Of a stretch of DNA of 64,000 nucleotides, positions 17,774 to 46,421 are shown piece after piece. Location of the stretch: the NCBI RefSeq assembly GCF_900102675.1, contig NZ_FMYX01000013.1:1-64000 (forward strand), given 5' to 3'. The notes below the pieces were generated by a model, which saw only the letters and a program-made list of their open reading frames with translations, ran no database searches and was not told where the DNA came from. The stretch is from Pseudomonas guariconensis (GTDB lineage: Bacteria > Pseudomonadota > Gammaproteobacteria > Pseudomonadales > Pseudomonadaceae). The position numbers and the translations under genes were made by a program. Numbering within the stretch: the first letter of the stretch is position 1; each line of letters starts with the position of its first letter.

Positions 17774-18087
17774 GGCGCGCCTATGTCGGCATGGTCGACT
17801 TCCACCACATGGCCGGGGCCTGCGTCGAACAGCACATAGAACTCACCCTCGGGGCGCTTGAAGGTCAGGGTGGAGTCTTCGCCGAGCTTGCTGGCCAGCA
17901 GCACCTGTTCGTCATAGCCGATCACGTCCAGGGTCACTCCCGGTGCGCCGCTGCCGTCGGAGAACCCGCCTTTGCAGGTGATCTGGTCGGCCGATTCGGT
18001 GCATTCGCACATGGGGTTATGGGCCTGCGCAGGCAGCGCGACGCCCAGCAGCAGGGGCAGGGCGAGGACGCCCATCCAGTGTTTCAT
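17770..18087 (-). CDS. fpvJ: Small exported FpvJ-like protein
   Basis: This 105-residue protein has a signal peptide (MKHWMGVLALPLLLGVALPA, cut near AQA). Two Cys follow (PMCECTESADQITCKGG), then a small beta-rich domain. AAGGAGG precedes the ATG at 18085-18087, so a much longer in-frame extension is rejected. It sits between fpvH and fpvK with 4-base overlaps on both sides. In P. aeruginosa FpvJ is part of the periplasmic/inner-membrane iron reduction and release complex. Confidence 0.75.
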   Translation of the reverse strand: MKHWMGVLALPLLLGVALPAQAHNPMCECTESADQITCKGGFSDGSGAPGVTLDVIGYDEQVLLASKLGEDSTLTFKRPEGEFYVLFDAGPGHVVEVDHADIGAP

Positions 18088-18617
18088 TGCTTGCCTCCTT
18101 GTTTCTGAAGCCACGCCACGGTGGCCGGCGATGCCTTGGCCAGCGGAATCGAGGCCTGGTGCATCTGCCCGTCCCAGCCTTCGAAGGTGAGCCACAGCTC
18201 GGCGTCGGGCCGGGTCTTTTGCGGAATGTTGACCTCGCCGGTCATGCGATAAGGCGTGCCGACGAACAGCGCGCCGGCTGCCCGCAGGCTGCGCGGTTTG
18301 CCCACGCGCAGGTACACCGCCTTGATGTCGCTGCACTGCTCGCACAGGGCGATCTTGAACTGCTTGAAGTAGCCCGCCGGGCCGTCGGAGCGCGGCGCCT
18401 CGTCGAAGCGCTCGGCCAGGCGCACGCTCCACGGGCCGGCATTCAGTTCGCCCAATTCACGTTCGCCCAGGCCGATTTCGCCACGGTCCATCGAGGCTTC
18501 ATGCAAGTACTTGGGCATCAGCCCGAGGGGAATCAGCACCAGCAGGATGTTCAGGTGAAATCGCCACTTCAGCCAGAAACGTTTGACTGGCGACTGGGGT
18601 GGGGTGTGCTTGCTCAT
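18084..18617 (-). CDS. fpvH: Membrane-anchored FpvH-like protein
   Basis: This 177-residue protein has one N-terminal membrane segment (HLNILLVLIPLGLMPKYL, about residues 21-38) and a periplasmic domain with a CEQC motif (IALCEQCSDIKAVYL) that could take part in redox or metal handling. Position and size match FpvH, which assists the reductase FpvG. It overlaps fpvG and fpvJ by 4 bases. Confidence 0.75.
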   Translation of the reverse strand: MSKHTPPQSPVKRFWLKWRFHLNILLVLIPLGLMPKYLHEASMDRGEIGLGERELGELNAGPWSVRLAERFDEAPRSDGPAGYFKQFKIALCEQCSDIKAVYLRVGKPRSLRAAGALFVGTPYRMTGEVNIPQKTRPDAELWLTFEGWDGQMHQASIPLAKASPATVAWLQKQGGKQ

Positions 18618-19786
18618 AGGCTGGCCTCCGACGCGGTCGCCGCGCGTGCCCGGGGCTGGCGCTTGAGCGCAGCGGCGGTGGCCTGGGCGGTGCGCTTGGT
18701 CCAGATCAACAGGCCGCTGAGCACCATCAAGGTCAGCATCAGGCCAAAGAAGGCCCAGATCAGCTTGACCCAGATACCGCCGAAATCACCGGTGTGAAGC
18801 GGGCGCATGGACTCGGTGACGAACTCCAGGGCCGAGCGGTCCGAAACCATGAACGAAGCCTCGACCTTGCTGTTGTAGGGGTTGACGTTGACTGTTTCGA
18901 ACATCAGCGGATACCAGCCGCGCCCGCCCATGTAGTAATGGCTGTAGGCATTGCCCGGCAGGGTGATGAAGGTCACCTCGAAGCCTGGGAAGCGCTCGGT
19001 GGCGGCGCGCTCGGCCTCGTCCAGGCTGATCGGCGTTGGCGCATGGCCGTCGGCGGTGCGCGGCACGTCTTCGCGGGCGATGGCCGGCACGATCGGCTCG
19101 CTGGAAATCGTCACGTGGTTATCGGCCAGCGTGGCCTGGATCAGGAACCAGGTGCCGGTGATGGAGATGGTGGCGATGAACCAGATCGACCAGACCCCGC
19201 TCAGGCGGTGCAGATCGCCCCAGAAGATCCGCGAACCGTGGCCCAGGCGCGGCAGCTTGAAAAAGCCTTTCCAGAAGCGCTTGTACACCACCAGCCCGGT
19301 GACCAGCGAGGCGAGCAGCGGCAGCCCCAGCAAGGACACCAGGTACCAGCCCCAGCTGTAGCCGTTGGTGAACGGCACCAGCCACCAGCCGTGCAGTGCC
19401 CGGGTGAAGGCTTCGAAATCGAAGGTCGGGCTCTTGCCCTGGATCGCTCCGGTGTAGGGGTTCACGTACAGGATCGGTGACGTGCCGTCGGGGTAGGTGA
19501 CGCTGGCGGTGAGGGCGAAGTGCGCCTCGCCCGGCTTGCTGATGTAGTTCACCGCGATGGCCGGGTCGGCGCGGTGGATCGCGTCGAGCACCTGCTGGTA
19601 GCTCAGCGGCTGGGCGTCATCGTGGGGCTTGCTGGCGCGCACGTCTGGGTTGGCCAGCCAGACGATTTCTTGGCTAAGCACGGCCAGGGTGCCGGTCACG
19701 CAGACGATCAACACGAAGAACCAGATGGGCAACGCCAGCCAGCTGTGCACCAGGAACCAGGTTTTGGAGCGGGACTTTTTCGACAT
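18614..19786 (-). CDS. fpvG: PepSY-domain inner-membrane reductase for ferripyoverdine
   Basis: This 390-residue PepSY-associated protein has four membrane segments: near the N-terminus (HSWLALPIWFFVLIVCVTG), two in the middle, and one before the C-terminus (FFGLMLTLMVLSGLLIW). Intramembrane His (HSW, HGWW, LHRLSG) suit haem binding, as in FpvG, which reduces ferric pyoverdine in the periplasm so that iron is released. It is the first gene of the fpvGHJKCDEF unit. The start at the ATG 19784-19786 is set by homology to PepSY proteins (MSKKSRSKTWFLVHSW); upstream in-frame starts add an unrelated polar tail. No exact iron-starvation box faces it in the 254-base interval shared with the NRPS operon. 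Confidence 0.85.
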   Translation of the reverse strand: MSKKSRSKTWFLVHSWLALPIWFFVLIVCVTGTLAVLSQEIVWLANPDVRASKPHDDAQPLSYQQVLDAIHRADPAIAVNYISKPGEAHFALTASVTYPDGTSPILYVNPYTGAIQGKSPTFDFEAFTRALHGWWLVPFTNGYSWGWYLVSLLGLPLLASLVTGLVVYKRFWKGFFKLPRLGHGSRIFWGDLHRLSGVWSIWFIATISITGTWFLIQATLADNHVTISSEPIVPAIAREDVPRTADGHAPTPISLDEAERAATERFPGFEVTFITLPGNAYSHYYMGGRGWYPLMFETVNVNPYNSKVEASFMVSDRSALEFVTESMRPLHTGDFGGIWVKLIWAFFGLMLTLMVLSGLLIWTKRTAQATAAALKRQPRARAATASEASL

Positions 19787-19958
19787 GAGTACCGGTCTTG
19801 TTGGGCAAATGAGCCACGACATCGCGCAACGGCCCAGGCGGGCTTTTCGCGACTGAATCGCATTCGTTTCTATATGTGACGAATGAGCGGCAAAAACCTG
19901 CGGGGCAAAATGCAAAAAAATATTTCAAAGCCTCTGGGCCGCGGCGTTGCGCCGAGCC

Positions 19959-19982
19959 TAAATCCGCCGAATTGAGTTTCGT
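19959..19982 (+). promoter_or_regulatory. PvdS iron-starvation box upstream of the NRPS operon
   Basis: TAAAT (19959-19963) and CGT (19980-19982) are separated by exactly 16 bases, the consensus of promoters read by the sigma factor PvdS. The TAAAT is in the context CCTAAATCC, close to the full consensus. It lies 58 bases before the first NRPS gene. Confidence 0.85.
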
Positions 19983-20040
19983 TCCTAACTGCATGCGAGT
20001 GCCCCGGCACTACGAATGAACTTTTAGGAAGACGCCCAGC

Positions 20041-29232
<9,192 letters not shown>

Positions 29233-29255
29233 CCTGATTGTTCAACGACTTTTGC

Positions 29256-29276
29256 GGCGGCTCGCGACGAGCCGCC
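29256..29276 (+). repeat. Strong intra-operon hairpin
   Basis: Nine-base perfect arms GGCGGCTCG and CGAGCCGCC with a CGA loop lie between the first NRPS gene and the hydroxylase gene. No T-run follows, so it is not a standard terminator; it may set RNA processing or stability within the operon. Confidence 0.5.
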
Positions 29277-29299
29277 ATGGTCCAGTTCCAGGAGGCGTC

Positions 29300-30349
29300 A
29301 TGTCTGTCACTTCATTGTCCTCTCGCCCCATGCGCGGTGCGCGCAAGCGCATTTCCAGCGACACGTCCAGCCTGGTCAGCTTCCGCCCGTTGTTCGAGGC
29401 GGGCTTTCCGCTGCTGTGTACGCCCACCGTGCCAGGGGTCGATCTGGTCGCCTGGGCGGCGCAGAACCGCGCGCTGATCCAGCAGCAGTTGCACCAGGGG
29501 GCGGCGATCCTGTTCCGCGGCTTCGATGTGGCAGGTATCGATCAATTCAACCAGTGTATCGACGCGATTTCCGGCGGCGCCCTGCAGTACCTGTTCCGCG
29601 CCTCGCCACGCACCCAGATCACGGGCCAGTTCAACATCTACAGCTCCACTGACTACCCGGCCGGTGAGCGGATCTTCCCGCACAACGAGCACTCCTATTC
29701 GCCGGTGTTCCCGCTGCATTTGTACTTCTACTGCGACACCCCCTCCCAGACCGGTGGCCAGACGCCGCTGGGCGATACCCGGCTGATCCTCGACCGCGTC
29801 GATCCGCAGGTGCGCGAAGCCTTCGCCCGCAAGGGCATTCTCTATGTGCGCAACTATGGCGACGGCATGGGCCTGCCGTGGCAGACCGTGTTCCAGAGCG
29901 AGGTGCGCAGCGAAGTGGAAGCCTACTGCGCGCAAATCGGTGTAGAGGCCGAGTGGAAACCAGGCAACCGCCTGCGCACCCGTCAGCGCGGCCCGGCCAT
30001 CGTCCGCCACCCGCAGACCGGCGAGCGCATCTGGTTCAACCACGGCACCTTCTTCAATGCCCTGACCCTGCCTGACAGCATCCGCGACAACCTGCTGCGC
30101 GAGTTCGGCCCGCTGGACTTACCGCAGAACACGTTCTTTGGCGATGGCACGCCGATCGGCGATGACGTGGTGCGCCACCTGCAACAGATCTACCGCGACG
30201 TGATGGTCGAATTCGACTGGCAGAAGGGCGACGTGGTGCTGCTGGACAACATCCTCACCGTGCATGCGCGCAACGCCTTCACGGGCCGTCGAAAAATTCT
30301 CACCGCCATGGCGATCGCGCAGAAAAGCGCCGATCTGGCCCACGATTAA
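29300..30349 (+). CDS. SyrP/TauD-like Fe(II)/2-oxoglutarate beta-hydroxylase acting on an NRPS-bound residue (probably His)
   Basis: This 349-residue dioxygenase of the TauD/SyrP group has the iron ligands HNE (His128, Glu130, in IFPHNEHSYSPVFP) and the distal His322 (LTVHARNAF), with Arg329-330 to hold 2-oxoglutarate. AGGAGG 5 bases before the ATG at 29300 sets the start. It lies directly before a one-module NRPS whose N-terminus is a degenerate condensation ('interface') domain. Such domains are described as docking sites for siderophore beta-hydroxylases. Since that module has a His-like specificity code, I infer that the enzyme makes beta-hydroxyhistidine on the carrier protein, an iron ligand of pyoverdine. 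Aspartate hydroxylation is the main alternative. Confidence 0.85.
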   Translation: MSVTSLSSRPMRGARKRISSDTSSLVSFRPLFEAGFPLLCTPTVPGVDLVAWAAQNRALIQQQLHQGAAILFRGFDVAGIDQFNQCIDAISGGALQYLFRASPRTQITGQFNIYSSTDYPAGERIFPHNEHSYSPVFPLHLYFYCDTPSQTGGQTPLGDTRLILDRVDPQVREAFARKGILYVRNYGDGMGLPWQTVFQSEVRSEVEAYCAQIGVEAEWKPGNRLRTRQRGPAIVRHPQTGERIWFNHGTFFNALTLPDSIRDNLLREFGPLDLPQNTFFGDGTPIGDDVVRHLQQIYRDVMVEFDWQKGDVVLLDNILTVHARNAFTGRRKILTAMAIAQKSADLAHD

Positions 30350-30361
30350 GGAGCTCCACAC

Positions 30362-31600
30362 ATGACCCTCTCCCTCCAGCCAGGCCATGACGACGTAGGC
30401 GGTGAACTGTTCCAGGCCTCTGCCCAGCAGGCGCTGGCTTTGGCCAACCAGGGCGAGCACCCAGGGCACGCCTGGGTGGTGCTCAGCGTCGCACGCCTGC
30501 CCGATGCCAGCGCGCTGTCCGCGCACCTGGCGACCCTGGGTGCGCGCCACGAAATACTGCGCACCCTATACCGCCGCCTGCCGGGCATGACCTGGCCGCT
30601 GCAGGCCGTGCAGGCGCAAGTGCCTGGCGCCGTACATGCCGAGGCCGACCGCGACCTGGACCAGGCGCTGGCCTGGGCCAGGGCCCAGGTGAGTGCAGCC
30701 GGTGCCTGCAGCGTGGCGGTGAGCGCCCTGGCCGGTGCCCAGCCACGCCTGTTGCTGCTGGGCAGCGCGGCCAGCCTCGACCGCGCCAGCCTGCTGATGG
30801 TGGCGGGCGAGTTGGCCGCCTTGTGCGAGGGCCGCGTGCTCGCCGACAACCACGAGGCGTTGCAGTACGTCGACTTCGCCGCCTGGCAGCAGGAACTGCG
30901 CGAAGATGAGCTGGGCCGCCAGGGCGCGGCGTTCTGGCAGGCGCTGGTGCGCAGCCATCAGGTCAACCACCGCCTGGCCTTCGAAACCCCAGGCCACGCC
31001 AACGCTCGCCACCAGGCCAGCCGTGCCGATCGGACGCTCGAGGCGCTGCTGTCGAGCGACGGCGGCGAGGCGCGGGTGCTGGCGCTGTGGGGCGCTTTCC
31101 TGGCCCGTATCAGCCAGCAGGACCGCTTGCTGATCGGCCTGCACGTGGAGGGCCGTAACGAGGATCTGGCCGATGCCTGTGGCGTGTTCGCCCGGGCCCT
31201 GCCGGTGGCCTTCGACCAACGCCAGGGCGCCAGCCTCGATGGGTTGACCGACGAGATGACGACCCGCCTCGAACAGTCGCGCTCCTGGCTGGACTGCCTG
31301 AACGAGTTCGACCTGGGGCTGTGCCGCTACGGCTTCGTCCATCGCCCGAACGCCGCTGAACAAAGCGTTTTGGCGCTGGACGCCGAAGGGCCGGCCGAGC
31401 GCCTGCGCCTGGTGCTAGGCGAAGGCTTGGTGCGCCTGGATGCCGATGCCGGCGCTTTCAGCGTCGAGGCCTTGCAGACGCTGCTGGGGCAGTTCCTGCA
31501 CTTTGCCGGTCAGGCCCTGGTCGCGCCAGCGCAGGACCTTGCCGAGGCCGGCCTGCTCGATGAGGCTGGACGCCGGCTGGTGCTGCAGGGCTTCAACCCC
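30362..31600 (+). other. Interface (non-catalytic condensation-like) domain coding segment
   Basis: Residues 1 to about 413 of the one-module NRPS align with C domains (ARHEILRTLYRRL; LQYVDFAAWQQEL) but lack both active-site His and the Gly of HHxxxDG. Such domains occur in siderophore synthetases next to beta-hydroxylases and are proposed to position the hydroxylase on the amino acid-loaded carrier. Here the hydroxylase is the separate gene immediately upstream. Confidence 0.75.
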
Positions 31601-33426
31601 CAGGCCGCCTCCCTGCGCCAGGCGCGGCAGTTGCAAGCGTTGTTCGCCGAGCAGGCCGAGCGTCAGCCCCAGGCCATCGCCTTGAGCGTGGGCGGCGAGC
31701 GGCTGACCTATGGCGAGCTGGAGCGCCTGTCGAACCAGGTGGCCAACACCTTGCGCGCCCAGGGCACAGGCCCGGACCAGGTGGTGGCGGTGTATGGCCA
31801 GCGCAGCCGCGAGCTGGTGGTGGCACTGCTGGGCATCCTCAAGGCCGGAGGCGCCTACCTGCCGCTGGACCCGAACTACCCGGCCGAGCGCCTGGCCTTC
31901 ATGCTCGCCGATGCCGGTGCCGAGCAGGTGCTGGCCTGCCTGCCGCTGCCTGCGGCCTGGCAGCAGGACCCGCGTTTGACGGTCACTTCCCTGGCCGCCG
32001 ATGCGCCCGTGTGGTCGGCCAGCGAGCAGGCCCCGGCGCCACTGGGCGATGCCGACAATCTGGCCTACGTGATCTACACCTCCGGCTCCACCGGCAAGCC
32101 CAAGGGGGTCATGGTCAGCCACGCCAACGCAGTGGCCTCGACCTTGGCCCGTGGGCACTTCTACCGCGAAGCGCTGGGCAATTTCCTGATGCTGTCGTCG
32201 TTCTCCTTCGACAGCTCCGTTGCCGGTGTCTTCTGGGCGTTGAGCCAGGGCGCGACACTGACCCTGCCGGACGAGCACAGCTACAAGGATCCGCAACAGC
32301 TGGCCGCGCTGATCGCCCGGGAGGGCGTGACCCATTACCTGACGCTGCCCTCGTTCCACGGGCAGATCCTCGAATACCTCGATGCACCGAGCCTGCGCTG
32401 CGTGATCGTCGCCGGCGAGGCCTGCACCCAAGAGCTTGCGCGGCGCCACAGCGAGCGCCTGGCCGGGGTTTCGCTGGTCAACGAGTACGGACCGAGCGAA
32501 GCCACCGTGTGGTCCATCGCCACCTACCTGGACCCGGCCGACGGCCATGGCATCGCCATCGGCAAGCCGGTCCAGGGCCTGCGGGTGCATGTGCTGGACG
32601 CGCAGTTCGAGCCGGTCGCGCCGGGTGTCGAGGGCGAGCTGCACGTGGCCGGCGATGGCCTGTGCCGTGGCTACCTGGCGCGGCCGTCCCTGACCGCCGA
32701 GCGCTTCTTGCCGGACCCGTTCGCCCAGGAACCGGGGCAGCGCCTGTACCGCACAGGCGATGTAGCGCGCTACCGGGTCGACGGTACCCTGGACTGTCTT
32801 GGGCGCCTGGATCATCAGGTCAAGCTGCGCGGTTTTCGCATCGAGCTGGGCGAAATCGAAAACGCCCTGCGCGCCGGGCGCGGCGTGGACGATGCCCTGG
32901 TGATCGCCCATGACACCGCGGCGGGTAAACAATTGCTGGCCTTCGTCGTTTCTACTCAGGAAGGTCACGAGCAACTGGGCCTGGACCTGCACAGCCACCT
33001 CTCCCAGGTGCTGCCCGAGCACATGCTGCCGGCGCGCATCCGGGTGCTGGAACGCTTCCCGCAGACCCCCAATGGCAAGCTCGACCGCAATGCCTTGCTG
33101 GCCCTGGACAGCCGACGCAGCCAGTACATCGCCCCGCGCACGGACCTTGAGCGCACCCTGGCCGGTATCTGGGCCGAGGCCCTGCAGGTGGACAAGGTCG
33201 GTGTGCAGGACAGCTTCTTCGAGCTCGGCGGCCACTCGCTGCTGGCCACCGCGATCCGTACCCGGATCCAGGAAGCCTTGGGCCTGACGATCCCGCTGCG
33301 GGTGTTCTTCGAGGGCGAGACCCTCGAGCGCCTGGCGCAGGAGATCGATGCATTGCGCGAGCAAGCCGGTAATCAGCAAAACACAGTGGACTCCCTGGAG
33401 GCGCTGTTCGACGAGGTTGAAGCTCT

Positions 33427-33430
<4 letters not shown>
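30362..33430 (+). CDS. Pyoverdine NRPS, interface domain-A(His-like)-T
   Basis: This 1022-residue one-module synthetase has residues 1-415 in a condensation-like fold that lost the catalytic motif: where HHxxxDG should be it reads SAASLDR (135-141), keeping only the Asp. A runs from about 423 (YTSGSTGKPKG at 572, NGKLDRN at 904) and T at LGGHS (Ser about 959). The code read against GrsA is DSATIAEVWK, which resembles histidine codes and not the Asp code DLTKVGHIGK. The gene starts 12 bases after the hydroxylase and overlaps the next NRPS by 4 bases. The C domain for this module must come in trans from the C-terminus of the preceding synthetase, so the chain passes NRPS1-C3 to this T domain, with hydroxylation in between. 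Confidence 0.9.
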
Positions 33431-45165
<11,735 letters not shown>

Positions 45166-45188
45166 CCGGCCAGTCTGGCGGTTTGCAG

Positions 45189-45212
45189 TAAATAGCCACG
45201 CCCGGCTTACGT
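45189..45212 (+). promoter_or_regulatory. PvdS iron-starvation box upstream of the alpha/beta hydrolase
   Basis: TAAAT (45189-45193) and CGT (45210-45212) are spaced by exactly 16 bases, as in the NRPS and pvd promoters of this window. It lies 38 bases before the hydrolase ATG and 24 bases after the NRPS stop, so the hydrolase probably has its own PvdS-dependent start. Confidence 0.75.
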
Positions 45213-45238
45213 TAGTGAGTCGAGCGTGGTTTTTTTTT
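45196..45238 (+). terminator. Hairpin plus nine T, possible terminator of the NRPS operon
   Basis: CCACGC and GCGTGG (loop of 22 bases) are followed by nine T (45230-45238). The left arm lies within the spacer of the iron-starvation box, so the element could stop NRPS transcripts coming from upstream while transcripts starting at the box would lack the left arm and read on into the hydrolase. Confidence 0.5.
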
Positions 45239-45250
45239 GGAGACCGATCG

Positions 45251-46210
45251 ATGCCGCTGCACCCTGATATTGAAGGATTTCTCGAACTGGTGGAGTTCGG
45301 TCGCCTGACCGGCAAGAGCCAGCCCATGCATGAACTGTCGCCGCAACAGGCACGCGAGCAGTTCGCCCAAGCTTCACGGCTGCTGGACAGCGCCCCAGCC
45401 GGCAACCTGGAAATCACCCAGCTGACGATCCCCAGCCGCGACGGCCAGCCCCTGGCGGCGAGGGCCTATCAGCGTGCCCAGGGTGCGGAGCGACTGCGTC
45501 CGGTATTGGTGTATTTCCATGGGGGTGGCTATGTGGTGGGGAGCCTGGATTCCCACGACACCCTATGTCGTCGCCTGGCCTTGGCGGGGGACTTCGTGGT
45601 GCTGTCGGCGGACTACCGGTTGGCGCCGGAGCACAAGTTCCCCACCGCATTCAACGATGCCGAGGACGTGGCGCTGTGGCTGCTCAATGAAGGCGCCCGT
45701 CATGGCCTGGATGCCGGGCGGGTGGCGTTGGCAGGCGACAGCGTCGGCGGCAGCCTGGTGGCCGCGCTGGCGATCCGCGCCGCTTCGGCCCCGGAGCAAC
45801 TGGCGTTGCGGCCGAAGGTCCAGGTGCTGCTGTACCCGGTGCTGGACGCGGCGGTGGAGCGACCCTCGCTGGAACGCTTCGCCGAGGGCTACCTGCTGGA
45901 GAAGCAGTCGCTGCGCTGGTTCTACCGGCAGTACGAACGTGATACTGCAGACCGGCTGGACTGGCGCTTCTCGCCGATCCATGCCCAGCTGCCAGCGCAA
46001 CTGGCGCCGACGATCTTGTGGCTGGCCGAGTTCGATCCACTGCTCGATGAAGGCCTGGCTTATGCCGAACGGGTGCGCGGGGCTGGGCTCGAGATCGACT
46101 GCGAGGTCAAGGCAGGCATGACACACGACTTTGCACGCATGGGCGAGGTGGTAGGCGAAGTGCCCGAAATGCTGACGACGCTGGCGCAGGAAATCCAGCG
46201 GCGGCTCTGA
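45251..46210 (+). CDS. Alpha/beta hydrolase of the hormone-sensitive lipase group
   Basis: This 319-residue esterase-like protein has the oxyanion motif HGGGY (about residue 90), the nucleophile motif GDSVGGS (about residue 164), the acid in AEFDPLLDEG and the His in MTHDFARMG. There is no signal peptide, so it is cytoplasmic. The ATG at 45251 has GGAG 9 bases upstream; the long in-frame extension into the NRPS gene is a shadow. An exact iron-starvation box precedes it, placing it in the pyoverdine regulon. Its job is not known to me: processing of an acylated or succinylated precursor, or a proofreading esterase for the NRPS, are possibilities. Confidence 0.85.
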   Translation: MPLHPDIEGFLELVEFGRLTGKSQPMHELSPQQAREQFAQASRLLDSAPAGNLEITQLTIPSRDGQPLAARAYQRAQGAERLRPVLVYFHGGGYVVGSLDSHDTLCRRLALAGDFVVLSADYRLAPEHKFPTAFNDAEDVALWLLNEGARHGLDAGRVALAGDSVGGSLVAALAIRAASAPEQLALRPKVQVLLYPVLDAAVERPSLERFAEGYLLEKQSLRWFYRQYERDTADRLDWRFSPIHAQLPAQLAPTILWLAEFDPLLDEGLAYAERVRGAGLEIDCEVKAGMTHDFARMGEVVGEVPEMLTTLAQEIQRRL

Positions 46211-46371
46211 GCGCTTGGGGGCCGCTGCGTGGCCCATTAGGGGCGCAGCGGTTTTGCTTGCTTTTTCCAAGAAAAAAGTAAGCCGCCGTAAGGGCGCAAG
46301 GGTGAATCAGCGTCACCCAGCTCAATGGCTAAGCCCACAAACCTCAGAACCGACACAGCCCCAACGAAAAA

Positions 46372-46398
46372 GCCGGAGCCCACACACGTGGCTCCGGC
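46372..46398 (-). terminator. Intrinsic terminator after fpvA
   Basis: On the minus strand GCCGGAGCC and GGCTCCGGC with a short loop are followed by TTTTTCGTT. It lies 23 bases past the fpvA stop. Confidence 0.8.
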
Positions 46399-46421
46399 CT
46401 CCTGGTCCTGCCTGGCGCCGA

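Noticed and set aside
30362..31600. N-terminal domain of the one-module NRPS as an active condensation domain
   Set aside because: Both catalytic His and the Gly of HHxxxDG are absent, so condensation by this domain is unlikely.
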